64,000 bases of DNA, taken from NCBI GenBank assembly GCA_035610365.1, contig CM069435.1, forward strand, positions 1,824,001 through 1,888,000, read 5' to 3'. The notes under the pieces were generated by a model. It was not told the origin of the DNA and searched no databases. It worked only from the letters and a program-made list of their open reading frames with translations. This document shows, piece after piece, positions 22,201 through 34,511 of the stretch (position 1 is the stretch's first letter; each line of letters opens with the position of its first letter). The DNA is from Aquatica leii. Taxonomy: Eukaryota; Arthropoda; Insecta; Coleoptera; Lampyridae. The translations under genes and the position numbers were made by a program.

Positions 22201-23243
22201 TACGTAACAATATAAACACATAATTTACGATTAAAATTTAACTACCGGTTGAATCTAAATATGCAATTTTACTTATTTCATTATTAATACATAAAATACA
22301 AAAACTTTTACAAATATAAAAAATTATTATATATAAGTAGGAACATTTGTATTAGAATCAACTTTTATACATATTCTTTGTTAATATTATTTAAATGAAA
22401 TTATTAAAAATAACTAGGTTGACGACAAACACGATAAAAAAACCTCGTTAACTTCTACTATAAAATATTTAAAACGGAGAAAACGTATAAAATAGATGTT
22501 GATAAATACGTTTTATATTAAAATCCGTCGTAGAAGAGTCATATAATATGTCATATATGAAAATAATAATTATTGAAAAATATTAAGAATGTCAAATAAC
22601 TGTATATTGGCAAACACATATTAGTAACAATTTAAAGCGCAATATTTTTCTGTTTATAAAAATGTTACATTTTTGTTATTTAAATTTTTAATTTTTTTTA
22701 ATTATTTCAAAGATTAAAAATAAATAATTTATTCAAATGTAAACTAATTAAATTGCATCATTACATATCTAGCAGAAAACGCCAAATATATAGCTACATA
22801 ATTACTTAAATTACATTTCACACTTAAACCTTTAAAAATAACCAGAAGGATTGAGTTTACGTTAACGATTAAAATAATATTTTTAAAAGTTATAAAGAGT
22901 ACGTGAATCCCAGCACGTGTTACGTGTTTTATTACAAATACAAAACAATATCAAATTCTTACGAAAGTTAGATAAAAATTTACACAAAAATTAAAAACTA
23001 TATTTTTAATTTTAGTGCCTAAAACCAACCTTTGGATTATATATTTTAATAAACTAATGCAAGAATAAAAAAAATATTTGATATTTTGAGATTAATCAAT
23101 TCACAAAAGGTAACTAAAATAAAATATTGATCAAGTTATATATGATAGATGTAAAAAAAACATTAATTTTGTAAATCAAATTTGGTATCCAAATCATCTT
23201 AACTGAAAAAGATACCGTATTTTTTCTAACTAAAACCATTTAT
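22201..23243. other. AT-rich non-coding stretch
   Basis: Nothing recognised. Confidence 0.35.
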
Positions 23244-23339
23244 CTTGTGCTTTTTATTGCACATTAATTAAGATTATTATTTTTTTATTTGATATGCATT
23301 TTTACCTATTCTACAATAAACTGTTTTAGTTTTTATCTG
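23244..23339 (+). repeat. 96-bp direct repeat, left copy
   Basis: From CTTGTGCTTTTTATTGCACA to TTTTAGTTTTTATCTG this block equals 31740-31835 with two substitutions over 96 bp. It contains CAATAAACTG (poly-A-signal-like). It is much better conserved than the other repeats in the window, so the duplication is recent or the two are copies of one young family. Confidence 0.85.
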
Positions 23340-23394
23340 TGGTAGATGAACTCAGCGGTATAATGGCAATATATTAATCGAATTTTGTACTCAA

Positions 23395-25143
23395 AAGGAT
23401 TTGCTGATAATATACTCGTTCTTTAAGCATAAAGATATTCATACGTTTACAAGAGAGGTAGAAAGTAGAAAAAAATTCATTTATAGATTATGTACTAATA
23501 CATGTATCAAGAAAGAAGTGACGGGCGTAAAAGTTAGAAGGGGCCCAGAAATTAACAGCGACCACTACTTATTAGTAGCTAAAATAAGAATAAAAATTGG
23601 AAAACAAGAAAAACATAAATTAAACTTAAACAAAACAGAAAGAAACGAAATAATAAAAACCTACAAATTAACAAACAATCAAACTGCAAAAGAAAACGTT
23701 CGATAAAGTACACAGAATAGTGTGGGAAAGTTTGAAACGGTGAGGAGTAGATTACGGTTTGAGAAAAGCAATTCAAAGCATCTACGAAAACAATAAAAAC
23801 TATATACCAACTGGCAACATGCAATCAACAGAATTCACAACAGGAAATGGATTAAAACAAGAAGGTATACTGAATCCAACACTGTTTATTATCGTCATGG
23901 ATGACATTATAAACGAAATAAAAGCCATGTTAACAACATGAATATGGGATACCGAAGAAGCAGTGAGAATATCAGAATGTGCTTTTGCAGAAGACCTGAT
24001 ACTATGCGTGGCGGGAGCAAAGCAATTAGAAAAAAATTTAAAAACATGGGCAAGACAGCGAAATATGAAAATAAACGAAAACAAAACCAAGGTAATGATG
24101 ATTGGAAGACAAAAGAAAAATGTTCTTATAACAATAGAAGGAAAAAGGTTCGAACAAGTACAGTCGTTTAAGTATTTAGAAATAAGCGAAAGAATACAAT
24201 CGGCAGCTAATATGTATCACATTCTTAAACAAACATTCATAGAAAAAAGGGAAATATCAACAAAAACGAAAATTACTATTTACAAGATAATATTCAGATC
24301 TATTTTGATTTTTGGTAGTGAAAGTTGGGTGCTAAATAAAAGATTAAAAATTAAATTACAAGCGATGGACTTGAAATATTTAAGACGGGTTAAAAGAGTG
24401 ACGCAATTACACAGAATAAAGAAGAAGATACTAAGAGAAGAACTAAAAGTAGTGTCAGTGTTAGACAAACTTAAAAAACAACAGTTAAAATGGTTTGAAC
24501 GTTTGTGTAGAGTAAACGAAGAAAGACCGGTAAAAAACATATGGAAAGCAAAAGCTATGGGGAAGAGAACAAGAGGACGAACGAGAAAGGCTTGGAACGA
24601 CGAACTTGCACAAATACTAAACAATAGAAAAATGAAATGGGAAGAAGCAAAACGATTATCTTACAATTAAAAAAAATGTTCTAAAATTGTATATATAAAG
24701 GATAGTCATAGTGTGTGTTGATTGTATAAACAGAATTATAATACATACTAATAAGTTCAGAATAAGATTAGTTTAGACATTTTTGTAAGAAAATAGTTTT
24801 AAGTTACAACTAAGTCCAAAAAAAAACAAATAATTACTTAAGTCTCATTATATACTTGAGGAATCCGAGATCATGAGATCCATACCATACTCAGAACGTT
24901 TTGACGTGTTTTTAGGTCTACGTAGTGTAAAGACTTATACCTATAACGAAGTTTTAGGCGGAACTCGAATTCCACCAAAAAGAATACATGTATATACATT
25001 TAGTTCTTGAATTGACTTTGAAGGTGGCGCTTATGTTACTTTTATACCAAACTGAACTTCGCCCTGTTGTACTCATTATATAAATACAATTTATTAATGT
25101 GAAAGATCATTGAATAAAGACATTATTATTATTATTATTATTA
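23395..25143 (+). mobile_element. RTE-like LINE, 3' part
   Basis: The plus strand starts within the end of the endonuclease domain (FFKHKDIHTFTREVESRKK, RRGPEINSDHYLLVAKIRIK, with the SDH catalytic motif). An internal deletion at about 23700 follows, and then RT: YGLRKAIQSIYENN, QEGILNPTLFII (motif B region; expected 'RQGCxLSPxLF', so it carries substitutions), FAEDLIL (motif C; expected FADD, here AED), and the long frame 23963-24670. That frame ends with ESWVLNKRLKIK, MDLKYLRRVKRVT, QLKWFERLCRV and GKRTRGRTRKAW, typical of the C-terminus of RTE-type LINEs. The altered catalytic box and deletion show it is dead. The 3' untranslated part runs to an (ATT)n tail at about 25120-25143. Confidence 0.7.
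25120..25143 (+). repeat. (ATT)n tail of RTE-like LINE
   Basis: About eight tandem ATT/TTA units directly follow AATAAAGAC at the end of the LINE 3' region. A short simple-repeat tail is usual at the 3' end of RTE-type LINEs. Confidence 0.6.
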
Positions 25144-26290
25144 TATATAAGTAGATAAATAAACTTCGATCTATGCGAGGTCCAGAAAACATCAACACTG
25201 TACGGATTTCCTTTAGTCGATGTTATACGGTTTTTTTCGTTTTTTATATAAGTAAATTTTGTAACGAACAATTTTAATCTAAGGTTTAAATTGTATTTAA
25301 CGTATACTTTTTACCTGGTCACGTCAACATTTCATTATTGTTTTATACAGTATGAACAAAATTATGATCGCTAAATTAACAGCGCATTACACTTGGCAGA
25401 TGACTATTCTCTTTCTTGATTTTTTCATAACCTATGTTGTATACACTACATTTTTAAACAAAAAAAGTAGTAAAATTGAAAAATCCTTTATTTTTTCTTC
25501 AATATTTATTAACTTATTGTAAGTACATTTACAAATACCTGAAGATTCACGTAAAAGGCTTAAACCTCATTTCTTAGGGTTTACAAAAATACTACTTTTT
25601 ACAAAAAGTTTGTTTAGTTGCGTAAAATATAATATGGGCAGATCCATTGTTTTTCGACGTTTTTCAACGCCATTTTTTTAAAAAGTAGATTAGAAAAAAA
25701 AACTCTAAAAATTTGAGTTTAATACAATCAAATATGGCCGCTGAAGAATTTTTTGAAATTTGAAAAAAGTTGGTTTCTTGGCAATTTTCAAAAATTCGTA
25801 TTCCAGCTTCTATATAACTTAGACATTTGGTTAGGCCGACATTTTTTTTGTTAACCCTATATCTTAAAAAAATTAACTATTAATCTAAACTTAAATCCGA
25901 ATTAGATAGAAGTTTCTAACTAATCTAACGTCTTACCGATTTTTCTAATTTTCAAAATGCTTTCGTTTTTGGAATAGAGAGATGATGAAAAACTCAATTT
26001 TTTTGTTAAAGTATACTTGGTAGATTTGTACTCTACTTTCCCTAGATTTCTGCTATTTTTTTAAAATACAGACACGCAAAGCCGATCAATTTTTCAAAAA
26101 TCCACGTTTTTAGATATCCATAACTTTTTTCTAACAACTCGGAATCTTTTAAAAACTTTAGGGATTAGGTTTGATGTTATTCTTAAATAGCAATAAAAAT
26201 TTCAAGTTTGGAATAGAAGTGGTTTCGGAGCTATGAATGTTTAAATATGTCAACTTTTCATTTATTATTGTAAATATGTCATCATGTACA
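25144..26290. other. Unclassified non-coding stretch
   Basis: No coding similarity was recognised. About 25150-25210 resembles 31390-31450 loosely (shared GATGCGAGATCC-like words). The remainder (25440-26230) has the uniform texture of a non-autonomous element or satellite, but I could not find its ends. Confidence 0.3.
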
Positions 26291-26299
26291 CTGCTACTA

Positions 26300-28060
26300 T
26301 TTTCCAATTTTCCAATCTTCTGGAATTTTTTCACCATTCCAGATTCTATTAAATAACACTTTTAACATGCTAATACTCTTATCACCCATACTCTTTATCA
26401 TTTTAGATTCTATTCCGCGATGCCCTTCAGATTTTTCTCTTAAATTTTTTAATCGCTTTTGTTATTCTTCTTCCCATTTTTCCCGTTTTCTATTGTTAAC
26501 TATCTATTTTACTTTGATGCGTAGATTTTCACATTCTTCATAATATTTAAATGTTTTGTTCCTTAAGTAGGTTCTCCACATTTTCTTTTTTAGTTGTATT
26601 TCTTTTTTAATTTCTTTATACCACCAGCTAATTTGCTTTTTTCCTTGATTTAGTTTTGTTGTCCCACATACTTCTTTTGTACTATCTAGTATTGTCTTTT
26701 GCCACATTTTCTACTTTTTTCATCTTCATTTCAATCCGTTTTCTATATGTGTTAGATGCTTCTTGCTCTGAAAGTCTATATGTTTTTATGGTTTCAGTGT
26801 ATGTTGCTTGACTACTTGTAATTATGTTCTGTATTTCTGCTGGTGTTAAGCCTTTGATACGTATCTGTAAATGTCTTAATGTTTGTAAAATGTGTTTATT
26901 ATGAGGTTATTTTGCATGCAGAGATTAATTCGTCGTTCGCCGTTGTTATTTATGCGTTGCTCGCCGTACAAATCTACGCCGCCTGTTGCACCTGTGTAGC
27001 TTCCTACTCTACTGTTCATATCCCTAAGGATAACTATTCTACCTCTTATGTTTTCCAGTGCGTCTTCTAGTTTATCCCAAAATTGTTTCTTTATGTAATA
27101 CGGGTCGTCTTCGTTTGGTCTGTATCTTTCACTGTCTTTATTTTTATTTTTAAAATTCTTTTTGAAATTGCCTCCTAGGCAATACTTTCCTTTTAGTCTC
27201 ACTTAAGCCTAGTGTTTTTGTTGTTAGACTTCTTATATTCCAGGTTTTGAGTTTCTAATGCAATTCCTTTTTTTGGATTGTTAAATTCTTTGTTGACTCG
27301 GCTATTTCTTTCATTTGAATTGTTTCTTATTGATTTTCCAGTTTCATATCCGTTTTCTTTGCATTTTTGTCATCTTTGTTTACACTAGCACAGTAAACAA
27401 ATTGTTTTGTACCTGTTGTTTTATCACTTCTTTCAATTCTATATTCCATACGTATGCATCCACATGCATCAATTTTTTTATAAACCACTTTCACTCTTTT
27501 ACCATTCATGTTTTGTTCCCTTGCGATTCTTAACAGTTTCTTTTGTATTTTTTGCTTATTTGCTGTTAAAACATGTTTGTTGTATATTTTTGTATTTTAT
27601 TTTTCTTCATAATTTCTTGTTTTTTTCCCTTGGAACAATCTCGACAGCAATGACATTTGCATTTTGACTATTACTAGTAGTGAAGAAATTCTTTAACTTC
27701 CTGAGTTTTGGTACCTTTTGTTACTTCCTTTCTCTTTATAATAATGTAGTTTTTTCCCCGCTTGTCTTGTTTTTTCTTCTAATCGCTTTACTTGTATTTT
27801 CAGTTGTTTTCTTTCTTCATTCCATTCTGGTTCCTTTTTTTTATTTCGCTTTTTTGTTCTCTTAAATCATTCTTTAGCTAATTCGTAGATTTTGACATTT
27901 CAGTCATCATTTGTTTTATCATTTCTTTTAAATCTTCCGTGGTTTCAACTTCTGCTTTGTTTAGCGTGTTTTTGGTTTGTATCTAATAAAGTTGTTCCTT
28001 GATGTCTTACTCTTCGAATGTTCGGGCGACTTTAGTACCTTTTTGCTTTGTTTTTTCGCT
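26300..28060 (-). mobile_element. RTE-like LINE, 5' part, opposite strand
   Basis: On the minus strand, from about 28060 down, comes first a Lys/Glu-rich coiled-coil-like segment (27860-27540 region, broken). A frame at 27509-27327 (ARMEYRIERSDKT-type, unassigned) and then an endonuclease piece at 27202-26876 follow. The endonuclease piece reads RPNEDDPYYIKKQFWDKLED, ILRDMNSRVG (the 'GDxNSRVG' endonuclease block with the Asp kept and G replaced by R) and LIINTFYKHKDI. The last words are those with which the plus-strand 3' part at 23395 begins (LIIYSFFKHKDI), so both belong to one family. A linker segment (26707-26504) follows. The N-terminal half of the endonuclease is deleted. No RT core is present on this strand. 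Confidence 0.6.
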
Positions 28061-30169
28061 TTTGAATAATGTTTTTCTGCGTTTTTTGTCGCAATCTCTT
28101 TAAAAATTTAAATGTACTAATTATTTAATTGCTATTTTAGAGACTTTGTATGGGACATAAAATTAACAATTTTATCAAGAAAATTTTGTTTTAGTATTAT
28201 ATTCCGAATATCCCATTAAAATTATTCACCTGTAATGATAATGGTAAATTATCGTTTTAACGTGAATAATGTTATTATTTTTCTTGTTTGTAAATTATAG
28301 TTTTTGTGTATTCACACTATTGTTTTCGAAAAAAACCTTACTATATTTAAAAAATTGCTTTTTTTCTCGTTATTAAATTTATTGCTAATCATCGCTCCAA
28401 TACTCCACTAATAAAACATTTTAACAATTTATGGGAAAAATTTTCTTATTATTATAATGCTTAGTAAGAAAGATAAACGCATTCTTCTTTACATCAAGAA
28501 ACGTGAGAAAAAATTCAAGGCTAACCATTAAGGATCTCTTTTAGTTGACGTTGTACAACGTTAATTTAATTGTATAAAAGTAGATCTCGTAATGAACTGT
28601 TTTAATAATAAAATCGTTTTAGACGTTTTTGGCGCGAACGTTAAATTGTTAAAGTTTTTGTTCAAAGTTTATAGTTTCAAAATGTATCATTCGAAGACAA
28701 TGAAAATTGTAGATATGACGTATCAAAAACAAGAAAATGGTAAGTACACAAAGTCTGAACTAATTTGATTTATTTTATATTACCGAATGCGTGCTTAGAT
28801 AGTGTTTCTTGTTGTTCTTTTTTGCGTAAAATAAGAACTCTAGGATGTGTGGAAAATTAACACAAATTTTGAATTTAAATGTGGGTGGATGTGGTTTTTT
28901 GGTTTACATACCTCAAGAATCGCCAAATCTGAACCGATTTTAATAAAAATGCATTATAGCATTTTGCTTGTATGAAAGGTCAAATTGCATTGGCCCAAAA
29001 CATTTCTTTTCTGAATCAAAAAAAGGTTGAAATTTTTAAAAAAAATTTAAATATTATTAGACTATCGTGTTCAAACGTAAAAATTGTTGAAAACAGTTTT
29101 CATTATAATGTTTCTTATGGTTGTTATCAATGTTGAAATAATATACCAACTACATGAAAATTTTTTAAAAAAGTGTTGAAATTAGGTAAATATTGAATTC
29201 CACACTTAACATTTAATTGCAAACAAATATATAAACTATATACAGTTAGCCATTTTTGATATTTTCAAAATTCAATTATTCTTGTAAATATTTATCAAAG
29301 TTAATTTGTTGTTTAAAGTGTCGAATACTAATGATTCCGATTATATTCAACCCTCTAGCTTTGGTTCCGCTTAATTCAGACTTGATACTTAACAAAAACA
29401 TTAAACTTTCTTCTATTAATTTAACTTTTACAGATAACAGATAAATCAATTAATAGCCCAGAGTCTATTTTGAAAGAAGTAGGGATTACTTCATCATTGC
29501 CTATAATTCAAATATGCGATGACATTGATAGAAATTAACTAGGTTGAAGTAAGTATAAAGTTGAATGAAACTGCTGGTTTTTTTAAATTTACAACCAGTT
29601 CAAAAATACTTTAATCTGCAAATTTCTAGCTGTCAAAAAGCTGAACCTACATCTATTGCTTAAAAAATCGATAACAATAACCTCAAAGTGATTTTTCAAC
29701 ATTTTCTTCGTTGACCTCATATGCATACTACACATTCAACACATTTTTGCAATCGTTATCACAAATATTTAATATGACCCTTTCTTTTTCGAAACGTGCA
29801 TTAATTCTACGTTTCATACAATTAAACACACTTTGTAGTTCATTTTTGAATAATACTTTGGACATCTTACAAAATTGCTGCCTGTGAATTCGATTATAAT
29901 ATTTTTGATTTTACCAAACAACTCAAAATCTAAGAAAGTAAAATCTGAACTTTAAGCTAGCCACAAATAATTTCCATAAAATTCTTTCAAACACTGAATT
30001 GTTGCATCAGCAGTAACAAGTATGTTTGAAGTGATCATGCGTTTTCTGAAATCTAGCAGAAAAATATGATTTATATTAGTAGAATTGACAGTCTCAAAAA
30101 GTCTAAAAAAATAAACGTTAACTTATAAAAAATAATTGGAATGCTGAAGTTAGTAGCGTGGTTAATCAA
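28061..30169. other. Unassigned stretch
   Basis: No named gene. An ATG at 28681 starts a 20-codon frame that ends at a GTAAGT donor-like site (28740-28745), which could be the first exon of a decayed gene, but I cannot link it to anything. About 29450-29540 contains an in-frame run (SILKEVGITSSLPIIQI) of unknown origin. The rest is AT-rich. Confidence 0.3.
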
Positions 30170-31000
30170 AATTTAGTTGAAAATTAATGGAAGAAAGCAA
30201 CACTAATTCCACTTACGTCTGACATTCAGAAATTAAATAATTTTGTCAAAGAAAAAGCCAAAACTTGTAGTGAGAGTTTGAACGAAAATAATGTAAACCG
30301 TAAGTTATTTAATGATTTACAAAAATGTTGTTATACATTATAAATAACATTGAACAGAAGACGAATTGGAGAACTTAAGAGACTACAACTAGATAGTTAT
30401 GAACAAGTACACAATTATATTTTATCTATAGAATTTAAAAAAAGTTATAGAAACCGAAAAGATACTACTCAAAAAGTATGCTGTTAATATTGAACATCAG
30501 GATCATTTTTCTGGTAAGTAATGTAGTTTTTTGTTTTAGAATCAGTAAAATAAAATAAATGTTTCAGATAATTCACATCAATAAGCAAGAAGAAGAAAAA
30601 TAAGAAACAAACAAAGAAGGTTCATAGAAAAGGAGAGAAAACAAAAAATAATACAAGAGAAACGGTTGGAACAAATTGATTTTGAGTACAGCGAAGAAAA
30701 TATGATGCGTACGTATATCTAACTAAAAAAAGCGCTTTGAAATAAATATTATAAAATGCACAGATCAAATTTCACCTAAGAAGAAAGATGTTGACACTGA
30801 AACATAAGAAAGTAAGATAGACTTCCGATCAGAAAAGCATTACTAAAAAGTATTTCAATAATAACATAAGAAACAAAAAAGTCCCACTGAGTCGAAAATA
30901 GAAGCGTTTTAAAAAAAATTTCTATTATGGAAAATAAAGATTGGAAAAATATAAAAGCTTTTGTATTTAATGAATACAGACGACCAGTATTATAGAGTGG
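30170..31000 (+). pseudogene. Tyrosine-recombinase-like (Crypton-like?) pseudogene
   Basis: Plus-strand blocks in order: a helical segment WKKATLIPLTSDIQKLNNFV (about 30192-30250), continuing KEKAKTCSESLNENNVNRKL, then NRRRIGELKRLQLDSYEQV (30354-30410). After a gap with a basic Lys/Arg-rich tract (about 30575-30680) comes DWKNIKAFVFNEY (about 30941-30979). The R-R-x-G-E-L-x-R-L-x-L-x-x-Y block fits the first catalytic box of tyrosine recombinases (R-x-x-E-L-x-x-L). The final W-x-N-I-K-A-F-V block closes a group of insect hypothetical proteins that carry the same boxes. The R...H-x-x-R and Tyr boxes could not be read, and stops and frameshifts are frequent. The Crypton link is inference; the pseudogene status is clear. 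Confidence 0.45.
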
Positions 31001-31379
31001 TTACCGTTAATTTACTTTTTATGTAAAATAAAACATCTGTTGAATTTTTTTTAATAAATACATATCTTGTGTACCTACTTATCTTTGCTTTTTACTAAAA
31101 AAAAAAAGTGTGTTCAACCATAACCTTAATAAAGTGTGAATAACAACAGGCAGTTTCAAATACCTGTTACATAAAAAGACAGTTGTATAGATAAAAACTA
31201 TGACGGTACATTTGTAAACTAACTTATTAATTATAATTATAATAGCGTAACAAAAATGTCGTAGCAGCAGAAGCAGCGAAACATTCCTCTGATTTTACTT
31301 AACGATACTGATAACGAAAATTAAAAAAAACCTTATCGCTTATTCAACTAAATAATAATTAAACAAGATGCTAAATCTA
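31001..31379. other. AT-rich non-coding stretch
   Basis: Nothing recognised. Confidence 0.3.
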
Positions 31380-31720
31380 CTTACTTATGTATATAGGTAG
31401 TATACATACGATGCGAGATCCGAATAACAGACAACATTGTAAGGATCTCGATTTCGACGCCTGCGTCTGTATATATTTTTGTATATCAGTATGGATCTTG
31501 GAATACCACTTTATTTACGGACCTCGTAATGATGTAATCTATATTTCAAATTGTTTTGTTTAATTTTTGAAATTTTGGAGATTTTAACATAATTTCGTAA
31601 ATTTATATGTGCATTTTATATCATCTTCAAATATTTTAATTTTATCTGTATTCTACAAGATGGATCTCGGAATGTGTAGTAGTTTAAGGATCTGGAATTG
31701 AACTTTTCGGAGTATATATA
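31380..31720 (+). repeat. Region with dispersed GGATCT(C/T)G words
   Basis: Five near-identical words occur within about 260 bp: AAGGATCTCG (31441), ATGGATCTTGGAAT (31490), ACGGACCTCGTAAT (31517), ATGGATCTCGGAAT (31661) and AAGGATCTGGAATT (31687). Related words occur at 24860-24880 (GAGATCC), 25170 (GCGAGGTCC) and 28584 (AGATCTCGTAATG). The spacing is irregular, so this is not a clean tandem array; it may be the subterminal region of an unclassified element. Confidence 0.4.
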
Positions 31721-31739
31721 CATATATAAAACAATTTTC

Positions 31740-31835
31740 CTTGTGCTTTTTATTGCACATTAATTAAGATTGTTATTTTTTTATTTGATATGCATCTTTA
31801 CCTATTCTACAATAAACTGTTTTAGTTTTTATCTG
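31740..31835 (+). repeat. 96-bp direct repeat, right copy
   Basis: Partner of 23244-23339 (two substitutions in 96 bp, same orientation, 8.5 kb apart). The flanks are unrelated on both sides. Confidence 0.85.
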
Positions 31836-32425
31836 ATTGTAATTTTATTACAATTAGATTTATTAAAATATTGTAACTTTAGGTGGCATTTGTTACATGT
31901 TTATAAACCATTAATTAATATGATTTAAAATGTAAGTCGTTTATTATGCATACAAGGCCTTTTTAAATATGCAATAAAACATTTATTTGTTTAAAGTGGT
32001 GTTACCTTTATAAAATTAGCGCGCTAATAATTAATATACCTTTAATGCCGTTTTAGTCATATTAATATTACTTGGAGAAATTGTTAATTTAAAAATTTGT
32101 AACATTACCGTTTATGGCGTGACAATAACAATCACGTTTAATATTATGTTACTTACGTGTTGTGTTTCGCTATTAAAATTGGAAATCTTTATCGTTTAAA
32201 ATATTTTTTTAATAAATCTATTAAAGTTATAAATGTTTACAGAAAAATTGTCATTTATATTTAATTTCATGTTAATTACTATTATTTTTTTTTGCATTTG
32301 GTTTAACCGGATTGTATTACAAGGTGTCGAGTTTTTTGTTGATTACCGCATTTTATATGCTAACAATATACATGATATATTATTGTGTTTTTACGTTTTA
32401 TATAACTATAAAATCTTAAAGAATC
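31836..32425. other. AT-rich non-coding stretch
   Basis: A 70-codon frame at 32233-32445 (+) is hydrophobic and I/F-rich with no motif; it is regarded as chance. Nothing else was recognised. Confidence 0.3.
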
Positions 32426-32989
32426 AATCTGCATTTGAATGTTAGAAATAACAATAATTTAGATACAATTGACGTTTTTTATTAATAGTAATAATCTCTA
32501 TAATACAATTTTCCATTCTGGATAATTCCTGTGTTGTCGTTACCACACAAGCTGAGCTTGCGTCACACGTCGCAGTGGACATCTTCAGAGGCCGAAACAA
32601 ACAGATTGACTGTGCCGTAAAATTTCGCTTTTATAGATCGCGCTACAATCGCTAAAACTGATTTCCAAATCTTCGGTAAAGAAAACCTAGAATCTCGGTT
32701 AATATTAGAAGAATGTCTGACTATTTTAATGGATTCTCTAATTTTTTAGTGATAGTAATTAGAAGGAAAAACTAGATTCTAGTTTTTTTTACCAGAGATT
32801 TGAAAACCAGTTTTATCGATCGGAAGCCTGTTTATAAAAACGAGATTTCACTGCGCAATCAATCAGTTGGTTCCGGGCTCTGAAGATATTTACTGCGCCA
32901 TGTGACAAAAAAAATAGATTTTATTACTAATAATAAAAAACGTCAATTGTATCTAAATTATTGTTATTTCTAACATTAAAATGCAGATT
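32426..32989. mobile_element. Foldback MITE-like element
   Basis: Terminal inverted repeats of about 70 bp lie at 32426-32495 and 32920-32989. They start AATCTGCATT and share TGTTAGAAATAACAATAATT and a GATACAATTGACGTTTTTTA stretch almost perfectly. Inside them a second, more diverged inverted pair of about 110 bp follows (32562-32676 and 32802-32912), so the element folds on itself almost end to end. The left arm carries an extra ~65 bp that includes the small palindrome CAAGCTGAGCTTG. Nothing is encoded. No target duplication was found by eye. Class II non-autonomous element is the likeliest reading; superfamily unknown. Confidence 0.75.
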
Positions 32990-34511
32990 TACTACTACTA
33001 CTTTTAACAAAGTAATTATTTTGTATTTTGTTTACTTTTTACTAGCTTTATATTTTATAGACAGTATGTATATATCATTTTTTTATATATTTTTAAACTG
33101 AATTATATAGTGCTACTATAATGTTTTTGTAAAAACTTAAAAACAGTTTCTTCTATATTTTCAAGATTTTGTGTTGTTCTGTTGTACGATAACACACGTA
33201 ATTTTGCTTTAATAATAAGTTTTGATTTAATTCGCTAAATAAAACCAACGTATTTTGTTAAAATTTAATTTAAATTTCCTTTATACCACAATAGTCTCCG
33301 TAAGAAGTTTTATAAATGAATAGGAATCCCTTCAACGTAAATGAATCTTCGTCATAAAATCTCTCTAACAGTCTTCAATTTAAACAGAAATGAAAATAAA
33401 TTGATATTTGAAAAAATGTTGCAGGGAAAATATTAAAAAACTTAATACGTAAGCCAAACGCATAAATTGATTTTTAAATTTATTTTGTTTTTAATTTCGT
33501 TTTGTTTATTAATAAAATTTAATTTACCACGTCGTTTAATTTACAAACTGGCAGCGTTTGTAAATAATAATTCTAATTTATGCTACAAATGTAACGATGA
33601 TAGTTTTTATTATCGTCATTAGTAAGTGCATATAGTTGTTTACTTCCTTTTTTATTGCATTGTGCAGTTATAAACGTTAGATAATTATTTTATAATCATT
33701 TTAAAAGGATTTCGTTTATTGCTGCTTTTGCATGTTTATCGTGATATAATCAAAGCAAATTTAATAAAACCTATACACAGGTTTTATTTAACAAAACATT
33801 TTTATTTAAAAATCATTTTTGTTGGTTTAATACGTGTATTAAATTATAAATTATAAAACGTTTATTAGAAAAATGCAATTTAGTTTCAAATCTACTTTCA
33901 ACAAATTAATTTAATTATTCAGAGTTTTTTTATTTCCGTTTCTGTTTTGTTATTGTACTAACAAGCAATTTTAAAACATAAATATTCAACAATTAAAATC
34001 ATGCAAAGCTGCTTTAACATATCAACATTTGTGCAACAAAAAATAATAGTGAATACTTTACACTATAAAAAAACTATAAACAGTTAAATAACTTGTTTTT
34101 TTTAAATGTTTAATTGATTTTGCAATCTTGTTTAAATTTTAAAATAGAGTATTAAACTTTCACTTACAAAAAGCAACTAAAAAGGTTTAAATGCAACTTT
34201 TTTGGATTGTTTAAAAAATGTGACTTTAACGTACTATACATACGTTTTCAAATAAAAATTTAAATTTTTTACGATATTCTAACGCAAAATGTTTTAGACA
34301 AATGACCTACCATTTCCATTGAATATCATTGGAAATTTTTTTGCAGAAATGACCAGTATTTAAATTCACCAGAATATAATGATAATGATAATAATTGATA
34401 TGCTTTGTTAATAAAATTACAAAGTATACTGCTAAATTTTTATATAGTACAAAAATCGTATAAATAAAATGCTACATGCAAAAGCTGCTAAAAAGAAAAT
34501 TGCTTGAATAA
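32990..34511. other. AT-rich non-coding stretch
   Basis: Nothing recognised apart from a short (TAATGA)n-like run near 34375-34395. Confidence 0.35.

Noticed and set aside
23345..23395. CAGCGGTATAATGGCAATAT as a tRNA-like A box (SINE head)
   Set aside because: No matching B box (GGTTCGANNCC) follows at a suitable distance and no cloverleaf can be drawn.
28681..28745. First exon of a host gene (ATG, 20 codons, GTAAGT donor)
   Set aside because: No homology, no downstream exon found, and such short frames ending at GTAAGT occur by chance; only mentioned in the stretch entry.
32560..32620. Hammerhead-like core in the 32.4-kb foldback (CTTCAGAGGCCGAAAC)
   Set aside because: The CUGANGA and GAAA words are not arranged around a stem II on the same strand, so the core does not form.
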